A stretch of 64,000 nt of DNA from Rana temporaria. Taxonomy: Eukaryota > Chordata > Amphibia > Anura > Ranidae. Under the pieces are notes generated by a model. That model was not told the DNA's origin. It saw nothing but the letters and a program-made list of their open reading frames with translations, and did not search any database. Below, one piece after another: positions 1-9,480 of this stretch (within the stretch, counting starts at the first letter, position 1; each line of letters starts with the position of its first letter). The translations under genes were made by a program, and so were the position numbers. Location of the stretch: assembly GCF_905171775.1 (NCBI RefSeq), contig NC_053489.1, positions 248,731,008-248,795,007 on the forward strand, written 5' to 3'.

Positions 1-806
1 CCACATTTAACACACCTGCTCCCCATTCACACCTGAGACCTTGTAACACTAAGGCCCCGTACACACGACCGGATCGATCCGCTGAAACTGGTCCGCCAGA
101 CCAGTTCCAGCGGACAGATCCGGTAGTGTGTAGGCCCGAGCGGACAATTGTCTCACGGATCGGACAGTTTCCAGCGGATAAAAATTTCTTAGCATGCTAA
201 GAAATCTGTCCGCTGAAAACCTGTCCGTCAGACGTGTTCGGTCGTCTGTACAGACTCACCGGACACGTCCGACCGACCGCCATCCCTTGCATGCGTCGTA
301 CTCATTCGACGCATGCGTGGAAGCATTGAACTTCCAGGGCCGCGCACGTCGCCGCATCACCGTCGCGGCGACGGCGCGGCCACGCCCCGCGTATTGTTTA
401 CACGCGGATTTCTGTCTGATGGTGTGTACAACCATCAGACAGAAATCTCCGGCGGACATGTCCGCTGAAAACGGTCCGGCGGACCGTTTTCAGCGGATTA
501 TCCGTCCGTGTGTACGGGGCCTAACAAGTCACATAACATGGGAGGGTGGCTAATTGGGCCCAATTTGGACATTTTCACTTAGGGGTGTACTCACATTTGT
601 TGCCAGCCGTTTGGACATTAATGGCTGTGTGTTTGTGATTTTGAGGGGAACAGCAAGTTTACACTGTTATACAAGCTGTACACTCACTACTTTACATCTT
701 AGCAAAGTAACATTTCTTTAGTGTTCTTCAGTGTTGTCACATGAAAAGATATAATAAAATATTTACAAAAATGTGAGGGGTGTACTCACTTTTGTGAAAT
801 ACTGTA
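1..806 (+). mobile_element. Tc1/mariner-like element, 3' end relic
   Basis: The stretch carries the wording of vertebrate Tc1-like 3' ends, with a GGGTGTACTCAC motif at about 582-594 and again at about 779-791, the second running into CTTTTGTGAAATACTG. No transposase reading frame survives. It is interrupted by the MITE at 53-521. Joining the sequence on either side of that MITE gives a continuous relic. The left end lies outside the window. Assignment rests on recognising the terminal wording only. Confidence 0.55.
53..521. mobile_element. Non-autonomous DNA transposon (MITE), TWA target site
   Basis: Terminal inverted repeats begin GGCCCCGTACACACGA and end with the complement, ending GTACGGGGCC. 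The 3-bp sequence TAA flanks both sides (50-52 and 522-524). The interior is made of nested inverted repeats (for example CGACGCATGCGTGG near 308), and there is no transposase. A 3-bp TWA duplication suggests the PIF/Harbinger superfamily, but that is inference. Relatives with the same termini are at 1104-6449 (split) and 51888-52379. Confidence 0.75.
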
Positions 807-1103
807 TAATACATACACTTATACACAAACAGCAAATATGCAATATATCAAAAGAACTAAATCCATAATTATAAAGATGGAACATACTTCCAAAGCACCA
901 AAGAGGAACTTGAAAGCTAAAAATAAAAACTGGTGTATTGCTCTTAAACAGCATTAAAAGTAGGCATTACTGGCTAAAAGAAATAGCAGAAAGGAGAAAT
1001 GAGAAAAAAATCTCCTTCCTGTGGCCCCAACTTTCAGCAGAAGCATTGAGGAGGCTGTCAGCAGCCCTACCTTCAGTCTCCTTTCCTGTACTGAAATGGC
1101 TTA
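807..1103. other. Short non-coding interval, nothing recognised
   Basis: This is AT-rich sequence between two transposons. I see no exon with splice sites, no repeat structure and no open frame resembling a known protein. It probably lies in an upstream NFATC4 intron. Confidence 0.4.
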
Positions 1104-1356
1104 GGCCCCATACACACGAGAGGATTTATCCGCAGATACGGTCCAGCGGACCGTTTCCACGGATAAATCCTCTCAAAGATTTCCGCTGATTTCGATGGGA
1201 TGGAGTGTACACACCATCGCATTGAAATCCGCGCGGAAATCCTCTGCCGATGACGTGTCGCGCCGTCGCCGCGATTATGACGCGGCGACGGGCGCGACGC
1301 TGTCATATAAGGAATTCCACGCATGCGTCAAATCATTACGACGCGTGCGGGGAATC

Positions 1357-2886
1357 GTGGAAAAATGGATATTACCGCGCTTATCAAAGGAGGGGAAACA
1401 GAGAGGGGAAGAAAGGGGGAGGGGAAATGAAAGTGATGAGAAGTGGAGGTACAGCTGCGGCACTGGAAGGTGTATCAAACCATAAGCAATTGAAAATGGG
1501 GAGGGTAGTGCTGCGCTAATCAGTGGTGAGTGGATAAGTGAATAAACAGGTGGGGGAGGGGAATGAAAGTAGGTGTAATTGAAATGAGGAGCAATATAGC
1601 CCAAATGGCATCAGCATAAAAATAAATATAAATGATCAGTGAACAATAACAGTAATGGTGCAAATCATATAACTACACAGGTTCCTCTTAGTGTGATGAA
1701 ATACACTATAAGTAATGGTGCAAAAAAATTTTTTTTTCCGGTAACTGTGCTAAGTGACACTCCTATATTGGTGATAAACAGTCCATCAACAGAGTTTGAA
1801 AAATATTAGCAAAAAATATAAGTAAAATTTCAAAAGTCCAAGAAAGCAAAAGTGCAAGTGTAGGTCCGCAATATGGAGTGAGAGGAAAATGGGTATCCAG
1901 TGATCCTTTTAGGGTAAGTAAGGATGTCCCCTTACCTTACTGCTGTAAGGTAACAGCATATAGATCCAACCACATTAGATGGTTCACTCGATGGGCTCTG
2001 ATCCAACAACGGCAGGTCCTCCTTGGGGTTCTCGTCCCAGATTGGTCAGTTTCTCGCCCCAAAGAAATAAAGCATCGATGGTGTGATACCGTTTTAAAAA
2101 TTTTAATTCTCAAAGAAAATAGACAGGGGTACTCACATAATCCAAAATACAATTGAGCATGTAAAAAAGAGGGGCAATCTGTCGCCAACGTCACCTCCGA
2201 TACCTCTCAGTGGACTCATGCGCATTCGTCACTATCATGTGACTTCCTCAGGAGTAGTGAGAGGCATAAATGGGATCCTTTTTATAAGGTGACTTGTTTA
2301 GTAGGCTGTAAGTAAACTCAGCTGTTTGCCATGTAAATAATGCAGCTGCAGCCATTTTCCCGTAGTCTGCTAGGCATTTAATAGTAAAATCAAAAAATCA
2401 AAAAATTTCGCCCAGCATATAAAATATTTAAATTAGTAGCATTCAGATGGTGGGTGACAGATATGACATCTCATTTATATGGTTAACAATGAAAAAAATT
2501 GAAAAAACTTAAAAGCTTCAGCCAGGGGACGGAGACCATGGGGGGGGGGGCAAACACAGAAGTCCCATTGTACCATCATAACATTCTGTGTTGACAGTAC
2601 ACAGCATTCTACAGGAAGTCTGGCAGCCGCCATTTTGTTGTAGCTCAAAAGTACCATCATAACATTCTGTGCTGACAGTACACAGCGTTCTACAGGAAGT
2701 CTGGCAGCCGCCATTTTGTTGTAGCTCAAAAGACGTCCCCAGCATCTCACAGAGCGCTGGGGATACGTCTTACAAAAGTGAGCCATTCTGTCTGATGTCT
2801 GGTCGGGGGCCTGCATGGGGCCCCCCGACCTCGGCCAGCATCACAAATAGGCTTCCATCACGTATCGGCGGCGTCTATCAAAACGA
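1357..2886 (-). repeat. PLE1 downstream terminal repeat (pLTR), full-length arm
   Basis: From 1660 to 2886 this arm is a near-perfect reverse complement of 4976-6199, with only a few small indels (for example in the C/G-run near 2540). The outer 1357-1659 has no partner, so it is a terminal extension found only downstream of the ORF. It contains a purine-rich tract near 1386-1430, two tandem ~70-bp copies around 2560-2730, and the hammerhead-like motif at 2203-2264. Read on the minus strand it lies 3' of the ORF. Confidence 0.85.
2203..2264 (-). ncRNA. Hammerhead-ribozyme-like motif in PLE1 3' arm
   Basis: On the minus strand the order is stem I CCTCTCA, then ACTC, core CTGAGGA (fits CUGANGA), stem II GTCAC/GTGAC, then GAA, a TGCGCA palindrome as stem III, T, GAGT and TGAGAGG closing stem I. 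This is hammerhead type I order. The usual A15.1-U16.1 pair appears as U-A, which should weaken or abolish cleavage. Hammerheads are a known feature of Penelope-like terminal repeats, where very short stem III implies action as a dimer. The orientation is sense with the ORF. Confidence 0.55.
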
Positions 2887-3356
2887 GCGCCGCCGGAAGT
2901 GGAGCTGCAGCCACCTTGCAGCCACCGGAAGTGGAGCCGCGGCCATTTTTTTGAAGCCAATGCTTGTTAAATGGTGACACACGGCATCCTCACAAGGGAG
3001 CACTCGAGGGAAACAATTAAAAACACAGGGGAGCAGGAATTTATGTGTATATACACACTCATAATGCACCGAGAAGATTGAGGCTCAATTGGTATATTAA
3101 AAAATATTGAGAGCCAGAATAATTTGTTAAAAAAAATATATATATGTTAAAAAGTATAAAAAATTTAAATGAATGTATGTCGACATATTTAATTTCATTG
3201 AATGGATATGCCACATAAGGTTAAAAGACGTAGATGACGTGTGCGAACAGATCCACATATACAGATTAAAAACAATCTACGTCATCAATATTAGATAGCG
3301 AAAAGGAGAGAACAGAGAGGGTAAGTGAAGCAAGAAATAAATCAAAAAATAAAGTC
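2887..3356 (-). other. PLE1 3' untranslated segment
   Basis: This is the single-copy stretch between the stop codon of the PLE1 reading frame (3357) and the downstream terminal repeat. It is AT-rich with short duplications, including CTACGTCATC/GATGACG at about 3230 and 3280 in inverted order. No coding potential is recognised. Confidence 0.5.
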
Positions 3357-4976
3357 TTATCGGTCACTTAAAAAACAATTAAGATCAAAATCTATGTTAA
3401 GACCTCGGGGAGCAAAAGTATCCAGAGTAAATATCCAGCGAGATTCTAACTGGCTCAATGTTCTAACTTTATGCCCGCCTCGCCAGTGTCTCACATAGGG
3501 CTCTATGCCCCAAAATTTAAGATGTGTCGGATCTTTATTGTGGTGGGTAAGGAAGTGTCTTGATACACTATGTTTATCGAAACCTTTAAGGATGTTTTGG
3601 ACATGTTCTTTTATACGCACTCGTAATGCTCTTTTTGTCCGGCCTATGTATTGTAGACCGCAACTGCATTCGAGTGCGTATACAACTCCCTCTGTGTTAC
3701 AGCAGATAAATTCTTTTATTTCGTATACATCTCCTGTACTAGTTGCAGTAAAATCTTTCCTCTTCTGGTTTGGTTTGTGAGTTCTCAAACATGCGTAGCA
3801 TCTTTTGCATGGAAAAAAACCTTTACCAGTGAAAAAAGAGAGGAAGTTGTTTTTATTTTTAGGCGGATCAGGCACATTTTTAACAATTTTGTCCCTAATA
3901 GTAGGTGCCCTTTTATATACGAACTTTGGAATCGGTGGAAGGACACCCCCCAGTTCTTTGTCAGCCAGTAGTATATTCCAATGGCGTCTAATGACTTTTT
4001 CAATGCATTTATGTTGTATACTGTAATCGAAGATGATAGGCATCAAGTCTTTATGCATTTTTTGTTTAGGCTTATCACTCATAAGAGTCTGTCTATCCAT
4101 TGTTGCCACTTCTGCAATCTTCTGGTTAATAAAGGAATTGTCGTATCCTTTTTGTTTAAACCTTTCTCCCATGTCTTTTGCTTGGGTGAGAAAAGTATCT
4201 TTGTCTGTACAATTTCGTCTTAGGCGCATTAATTGCCCTTTTGGAATGTTAAAAAGCCAGTTTCTGTGATGACAACTTTCAAGCGGCAAGTAGCTATTAC
4301 GATCCACATTTTTAAAATGAGTTTTAGACCGGAGTTCATTATTTTCTTGTTCCACCTCTAGGTCTAGGAATGTGATCTTTTTGTTGCTGATTTCCCAAGA
4401 AAGTTCAATGTTTCTGTCATTGGTATTTAAATCTTGTAGAAAATCTGCTAGCGTTTCTTTCTCGCCCCTCCACAGTATGAAGATATCATCAATATATCTT
4501 TTATATATGTACAGATCATCAGGAGGTTCAGAGAAGATTTTCCCTTCTTCCCATTGGGCCATAAAAAGCCCAGCTACACTAGGGGCAAATTTTGCCCCCA
4601 TGGCTACGCCGGTTTTCTGGAAAAAGTAATTGCCGCCATACCAGAAGTAGCTATTTTTAAGACAAAAGTCCAAACTTTTTACCAGATATTTTCGTTGGAT
4701 GCAGGGCAACTGGGAATATTTCCTGAGGCCCCATTTGACTGCTTCGCATGCTTGATGATGTAGTATGATCGTGTATAACGACGATACGTCTGCTGTTGCT
4801 AGCCAAAAGGGTCCATCATCTCTTGGTATATCATCCAGGCATTGTAACATCTGTTTTGTGTCTCTAAGATACGCTCTTGTACTCTGAACTACTGGCTGTA
4901 AATAGAAGTCAATGTATTGCCCCATTCTTGCAGTTAAGGAATCAATTCCATTTACTATAGGTCTGGGCGGTGGATT
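3357..4976 (-). CDS. PLE1 reverse transcriptase - GIY-YIG endonuclease, 5'-truncated
   Basis: The open frame of 522 residues from the Met at 4925 continues upstream without a stop to the junction at 4976, reading PPPRPIVNGIDSL in phase. That is the RT segment preceding the palm, so the true start is lost. Numbered from the Met, RT motif A is ADVSSLYT (Asp46), motif B is GVAMGAKFAP (106-115) and motif C is YIDDIF (144-149). A Cys-rich knuckle, PCKRCYACLR, lies at 372-381. The GIY-YIG nuclease begins with VVYALEC (414-420) and QYIGRT (425-430) and continues through a conserved Glu in QLESRW (492-497). All catalytic residues that I can see are intact and there are no internal stops. The N-terminal extension present in PLE2 is missing. 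It is unlikely to retrotranspose alone. The product is certain as a family; activity is inference. Confidence 0.92.
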   Translation of the reverse strand, partial: NPPPRPIVNGIDSLTARMGQYIDFYLQPVVQSTRAYLRDTKQMLQCLDDIPRDDGPFWLATADVSSLYTIILHHQACEAVKWGLRKYSQLPCIQRKYLVKSLDFCLKNSYFWYGGNYFFQKTGVAMGAKFAPSVAGLFMAQWEEGKIFSEPPDDLYIYKRYIDDIFILWRGEKETLADFLQDLNTNDRNIELSWEISNKKITFLDLEVEQENNELRSKTHFKNVDRNSYLPLESCHHRNWLFNIPKGQLMRLRRNCTDKDTFLTQAKDMGERFKQKGYDNSFINQKIAEVATMDRQTLMSDKPKQKMHKDLMPIIFDYSIQHKCIEKVIRRHWNILLADKELGGVLPPIPKFVYKRAPTIRDKIVKNVPDPPKNKNNFLSFFTGKGFFPCKRCYACLRTHKPNQKRKDFTATSTGDVYEIKEFICCNTEGVVYALECSCGLQYIGRTKRALRVRIKEHVQNILKGFDKHSVSRHFLTHHNKDPTHLKFWGIEPYVRHWRGGHKVRTLSQLESRWIFTLDTFAPRGLNIDFDLNCFLSDR

Positions 4977-6199
4977 CGTTTTGATAGACGCCGCCGATAC
5001 GTGATGGAAGCCTATTTGTGATGCTGGCCGAGGTCGGGGGGCCCCATGCAGGCCCCCGACCAGACATCAGACAGAATGGCTCACTTTTGTAAGACGTATC
5101 CCCAGCGCTCTGTGAGATGCTGGGGACGTCTTTTGAGCTACAACAAAATGGCGGCTGCCAGACTTCCTGTAGAACGCTGTGTACTGTCAGCACAGAATGT
5201 TATGATGGTACTTTTGAGCTACAACAAAATGGCGGCTGCCAGACTTCCTGTAGAATGCTGTGTACTGTCAACACAGAATGTTATGATGGTACAATGGGAC
5301 TTCTGTGTTTGCCCCCCCCCATGGTCTCCGTCCCCTGGCTGAAGCTTTTAAGTTTTTTCAATTTTTTTCATTGTTAACCATATAAATGAGATGTCATATC
5401 TGTCACCCACCATCTGAATGCTACTAATTTAAATATTTTATATGCTGGGCGAAATTTTTTGATTTTTTGATTTTACTATTAAATGCCTAGCAGACTACGG
5501 GAAAATGGCTGCAGCTGCATTATTTACATGGCAAACAGCTGAGTTTACTTACAGCCTACTAAACAAGTCACCTTATAAAAAGGATCCCATTTATGCCTCT
5601 CACTACTCCTGAGGAAGTCACATGATAGTGACGAATGCGCATGAGTCCACTGAGAGGTATCGGAGGTGACGTTGGCGACAGATTGCCCCTCTTTTTTACA
5701 TGCTCAATTGTATTTTGGATTATGTGAGTACCCCTGTCTATTTTCTTTGAGAATTAAAATTTTTAAAACGGTATCACACCATCGATGCTTTATTTCTTTG
5801 GGGCGAGAAACTGACCAATCTGGGACGAGAACCCCAAGGAGGACCTGCCGTTGTTGGATCAGAGCCCATCGAGTGAACCATCTAATGTGGTTGGATCTAT
5901 ATGCTGTTACCTTACAGCAGTAAGGTAAGGGGACATCCTTACTTACCCTAAAAGGATCACTGGATACCCATTTTCCTCTCACTCCATATTGCGGACCTAC
6001 ACTTGCACTTTTGCTTTCTTGGACTTTTGAAATTTTACTTATATTTTTTGCTAATATTTTTCAAACTCTGTTGATGGACTGTTTATCACCAATATAGGAG
6101 TGTCACTTAGCACAGTTACCTGAAAAAAAATTTTTTTGCACCATTACTTATAGTGTATTTCATCACACTAAGAGGAACCTGTGTAGTTATATGATTTGC
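4976..6199 (+). repeat. PLE1 upstream terminal repeat, inverted and shorter arm
   Basis: This is the reverse complement of 1660-2886. It starts abruptly inside the RT coding sequence and ends two bases into the 14-bp target duplication. It is oriented opposite to the downstream arm, so its hammerhead-like motif (5596-5657) is antisense to the ORF. Inverted upstream copies are a known outcome of Penelope-like integration. High similarity between arms suggests they were made in one insertion event. Confidence 0.85.
5596..5657 (+). ncRNA. Hammerhead-ribozyme-like motif in PLE1 upstream arm
   Basis: This is the same fold as at 2203-2264: CCTCTCA/TGAGAGG and ACTC/GAGT form stem I, CTGAGGA is the first core strand, GTCAC/GTGAC is stem II, and GAA is followed by self-complementary TGCGCA. 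It is antisense with respect to the PLE1 reading frame because this arm is inverted. Confidence 0.5.
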
Positions 6200-6449
6200 G
6201 TGCGGGGAATCCCTTTGGACGAATGGATCCGGTAAGTCTGTACAGACGAGCGGATCCATCCGTTGGAATGGATTCCAGCAGATGGATTTGTTGTGCAGCA
6301 CAGCAAATATCCGATCTGCTGGAATCCATCCCAGAGGAGATTTCTCTGCGGAAACAGATCCGCTGGCGTGTACACACCATAGGATCTATCTGCAGAAACC
6401 CATTTGCTGGGATTTATCTGCGGATGGATTCTATCGTGTGTACGGGGCC

Positions 6450-7760
6450 ATACTCTGCTTTCAATGCAAACTTTCATGGGAGATGGGCCAAACAACCCCC
6501 TGTTCGGTTTACAGCAGAACTTCCAAACAGGGGTAAAGATATAACCCAAACGGCGAACCCCATTGAATTCTATGGGAGCCGAACAGGACAAATTAAATGT
6601 GCCCATTTTGAAGGCTTATATGCAAGTAATTGGCCATAAAAGGGGTATGGTGGTTAGGTACTGCCATGGATGACATGTATTAATGCCAAAACATTTTTTT
6701 ATCATTGTTTTTTTAGGAGCAGTGATTTTAATGTTGCTTAAAGAGGAAGTAAACCCTGATGGGTGTTACTTCCTTTTTGTTTCCCTGCAAAGGTAAAGCA
6801 TAATGGACTACTATGAATTGCATAGTAGCCCATTATGTGACACTTTCCTGCTGGAGAAGCCCGCAATATCCCTGTCTTCCTCGCTAGTAGCGAGCGTCCA
6901 TTCTTCACCCCTCTTTCTTCCGGGGCTGCGAACTCCGGCTCTGTGACTGTCCGGAGTTGTGTGACGTCACTCCCTTTAATGGCATGACCCGAGATAGAAA
7001 TGGCACAGCGTGCCCTTTCTAAATCCGGCGCATGCACAGAAGAGATCGCCCTACGACAATTTTTCAAATATCTCCTAGACCATGAAGGTCTGGGAGATAT
7101 TTCAAGCACCTACAGGTAAGCCTTAATCTAGGCTTACCTGTAAGTGCAACAATACAAACAAAAATATCCTTTAAATATAGTTCCCGGGAGGTCCCCTTAG
7201 TTTGCTTATAATGTGGCATATCTGTAGCATGCATAGAGCATGCTTCAGCAAAAATGAAATTTCTAAGTAAAATAAAAGAGTCAAATCACATTTAAATTGA
7301 CTCGTGGTTTGTTAAAAACGTAACTCGTGGTTGCAATTGACGGCACTCGGCTATTGAATTTTTTTTTAAACGGAGTAGGGTACCTCCTCCAAAATCCATA
7401 CCAGACCCTTATCTGAGCAAGCAGCCTGGCAGGTCAGGAAAAGGGGGAGACAAGTGAGTGTTGATGGGGACAAGGGTCTCTTCCCCACAACCCTGGCCGG
7501 TGGTTTTGGGGGTATGCGGTCAGGGGGCTTATCGGAATCTAGGAGCGTCCTTTAACAAGGGTGCCCACAGATCCCGCTACCCCATACCATTCGTCAAAAA
7601 AGTGTCAAAAAGTAATAAATAAACACAGAGACTCAACTGCTGTAAAAAATGTATAGGTGAAATACAGATTAAAACAGTACACAGGAAAAAGTGCCAAAAT
7701 AGCAGCACATTCTATTGAGTCCTTTCTAAACACATTCCTTTTTTTCTCCGATTTACCCAG
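6450..7760. other. Intronic repeat-rich interval
   Basis: It contains copies of a dispersed repeat also seen at about 19100-19760 and 31700-32560. The shared wording is GCTTATATGCAAGT near 6610 and CCTTTAAATATAG near 7170, followed by a TCCCCTTAGT motif. A sequence starting TTAAAGAGGAAGTAAACCC at 6737 looks like one end of a TTAA-type MITE whose other end I cannot find. A segment near 7380-7560 matches wording inside the hAT element at 58508-60330 (ACAAGGGTCTC, GGGGGTATGCGG). No exon is seen before 7761. Confidence 0.4.
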
Positions 7761-7901
7761 CTCAACGTTCAGCACAAGAGCTCCCTCAAGTGGAAAACTA
7801 CAGTCTCAGCGCATGTTCAGTAAATGGTCGAGAAGAGTTGCTCCTGTGTGGTTCTAACTTCCTTTCAGATTCAAAAGTGGTCTTCTTAGAGAAGGGTCCA
7901 G
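7761..7901 (+). CDS. nfatc4: NFATC4 exon: Rel-homology C-terminal (IPT) domain, first part
   Basis: This is an internal exon of a calcineurin-regulated NFAT transcription factor, which binds DNA in the nucleus, often with AP-1. The acceptor TTTACCCAG precedes 7761 and the donor GTAAG begins at 7902. After two bases completing a split codon, the frame reads QRSAQELPQVENYS, then SACSVNGREELLL, then GSNFLSDSKVVFLEKGP, and ends with one G of the next codon. This is the Rel-homology region C-terminal entry known from NFATC proteins (SQRSAQELPQVE and GSNF...SKVVF are family hallmarks). The assignment to NFATC4 rather than C1-C3 comes from later exons. Preceding exons with the DNA-recognition loop are not in the window. 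Confidence 0.9.
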
Positions 7902-9287
7902 GTAAGAAATAAATGAAGTCACTCCCAAATATAGAAGAAGCAACAAAACCTTTACTTCTGTTGCCTTGCTGCACTGGGACCCTGGATCCAAATAACCAGG
8001 ATTCCACAGCCATATGTTTTCTGGTTTACAACGCTCTTTTTCTAGTGCTAAAACCCAAGTCTTAAAGCTGGAGTTAGGCTTTAAAGTGTATGTAAACCCT
8101 AAAAATAAACTTCTCTTGTTTGCTCCCTTTTGGTCTGCTAAACATGACATTGAAAGCATTATCTGCGCAAACAAAATACCAGTTTGATCCTGCCAGAAAT
8201 CCTGTGAGATAACAACTTCCGGTGTACTCTGCCCATGTTGTAGTCTGATCAGTGATATTGTTTCCAGTTCTCTCTGTGAAGCAAAACTGCAAACCCACAC
8301 ATCCATGTTATGGAGATGAGGAGAGGTGTTATGTAGTCCTAGGGTGGTTATAGCGTGACAAAGCTACTCCTCCACACATACAGTAGGGTAAGTGAATGTT
8401 GTCACTGTAGGACAGGAAGTGTTTTATAGGCAGGATTACCATGTTTAAAGAAAGAAAGAAAATGCCTGAGAAAAGAAAACAAATGCAGCTACTATATCTA
8501 AGAACTGGTGTGTGATAATATGATAATATATTACATTTTTGTATAGATACAATTTAAAGCTTACTAATAGTTTTTTTTAATAAGCATAGGGGATGGTACT
8601 AACATTGAATAAGAACTATCCCTTGAGCTGGTGGCTGCTTGTAAGTACCTTGAAACAGTCGGATAGGTGCTGTCCCAACCAGGAGGGTAGGAGTTAGTGC
8701 CTTTCCTGGTTCTTTGGTCTTTTGGTGGGTTCTTCTCTGGGTCCAGCCCACTAATTCTGTGACTTATAAATTGGGACAGTGGTCTGATATGAGAGTTCAG
8801 GTCAGGCATGAGAGAGAACCCCCAGGAGAGGTAGTCGAGGAGGGTTTGGGGGATTTTCCCTGTGGAGAGCCCAAGAGAGAGAGAAAGCTAAAACCAGAAA
8901 GAGACAGGGATGGAGAATGTTACCCGTGAAGAGCAGAAGGTTATCTATCACCACTGTAATTTAAAGTTACTGGAAACTGGGATTCACCGCGATGAAGCAT
9001 GCCTCTGAAGGACTTACATCTGCATGAGAGTGCCTCTGAAGGACTGTAATCGCTCAGACTTCACCTTTTCAGGTATGCTAGGGCAGCACAAGTTTGTAGC
9101 TAGAGTCATGGAAATAGGGAAGAATTATGGCTTTGTATGTTGGACATTGAAATGTTAATTTTGCACTTTTCTCAAATAAAAAGCTACTAAAGAGATGTAT
9201 CATAAGTAACTGGCACACACATGGTTTATTGAGTGGGTCTTAACACATTGGGGTATGAAGACATTGGTGTGGAATGGTTACCTAGAG
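7902..9287. other. NFATC4 intron with TTAA-type MITE end and LTR-like wording
   Basis: A TTAA at 8081-8084 followed by AGTGTATGTAAACCCT matches one terminus of the AGTGG...AAACCC MITE family (complete copies at 28539-28963 and 54821-55243). Its right end is not clear before about 8420. The stretch 8690-9190 has a purine-rich tract near 8860-8900, a direct pair of GCCTCTGAAGGACT at about 9001 and 9031, and an AATAAA near 9175. It could be an old LTR, but I cannot define its ends. Confidence 0.35.
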
Positions 9288-9472
9288 CAGTGTTTCTCAA
9301 CTCCAGTCCTCAAGGCGCCCCAACAGGTCATGTTTTCAGGATTTCCCTCAGATGAAACGGCTGTGGTAATTACTAAGGCAGTGAAACTGATCAAGTCACC
9401 TGTGCAAAATAATAGAAATCCTGAAAACATGACCTGTTGGGGCGCCTTGAGGACTGGAGTTGAGAAACACTG
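9288..9472. mobile_element. hAT-type MITE with 8-bp target duplication
   Basis: The 185-bp element starts CAGTGTTTCTCAACTCC and ends with the reverse complement GGAGTTGAGAAACACTG. Inner sequence is also inverted (GCGCCCCAACAGGTCATG near 9315 against CATGACCTGTTGGGGCGC near 9426). Perfect 8-bp duplications, ACCTAGAG, lie at 9280-9287 and 9473-9480. CAGTG termini and 8-bp duplications are typical of hAT elements. Confidence 0.88.
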
Positions 9473-9480
9473 ACCTAGAG

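Larger units (their letters stand above)
1357..6197 (-). mobile_element. Penelope-like retroelement PLE1, inverted terminal repeats
   Basis: A 4.84-kb unit is bounded by a perfect 14-bp duplication, GCGTGCGGGGAATC, at 1343-1356 and 6198-6211, which lies inside a MITE. The unit encodes a reverse transcriptase joined to a GIY-YIG endonuclease on the minus strand. That pair is the defining combination of Penelope-like elements, which prime reverse transcription at a nicked target. It carries two terminal copies in inverted orientation (1357-2886 and 4976-6199). The copy downstream of the ORF is longer, by about 300 bp at the outer end. The upstream copy joins the coding region inside the reverse transcriptase, so the coding part is 5'-truncated. 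Variable-length target duplications and inverted terminal copies are both known for this class. Confidence 0.9.
1104..6449. mobile_element. MITE of the GGCCCC family, split by PLE1
   Basis: The left half (1104-1356) begins GGCCCCATACACACGA and the right half (from 6198) ends GTGTGTACGGGGCC at 6449. The two halves match the reverse complement of the intact relative at 53-521 in order, including the TCTGTACAGAC motif at about 6238-6248 and the CATGCGTC palindrome near 1322-1330. Flanks are TTA (1101-1103) and ATA (6450-6452), a probable mutated TWA duplication. Everything between 1357 and 6197 is the inserted Penelope-like element. Confidence 0.75.

Noticed and set aside
194..553. 119-codon ORF at the window start
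   Set aside because: It lies within and crosses the end of a MITE; composition is that of the inverted repeats.
6187..6639. ORFs of 139 and 147 codons over the MITE half
   Set aside because: They follow inverted-repeat MITE sequence on both strands and match no protein family.
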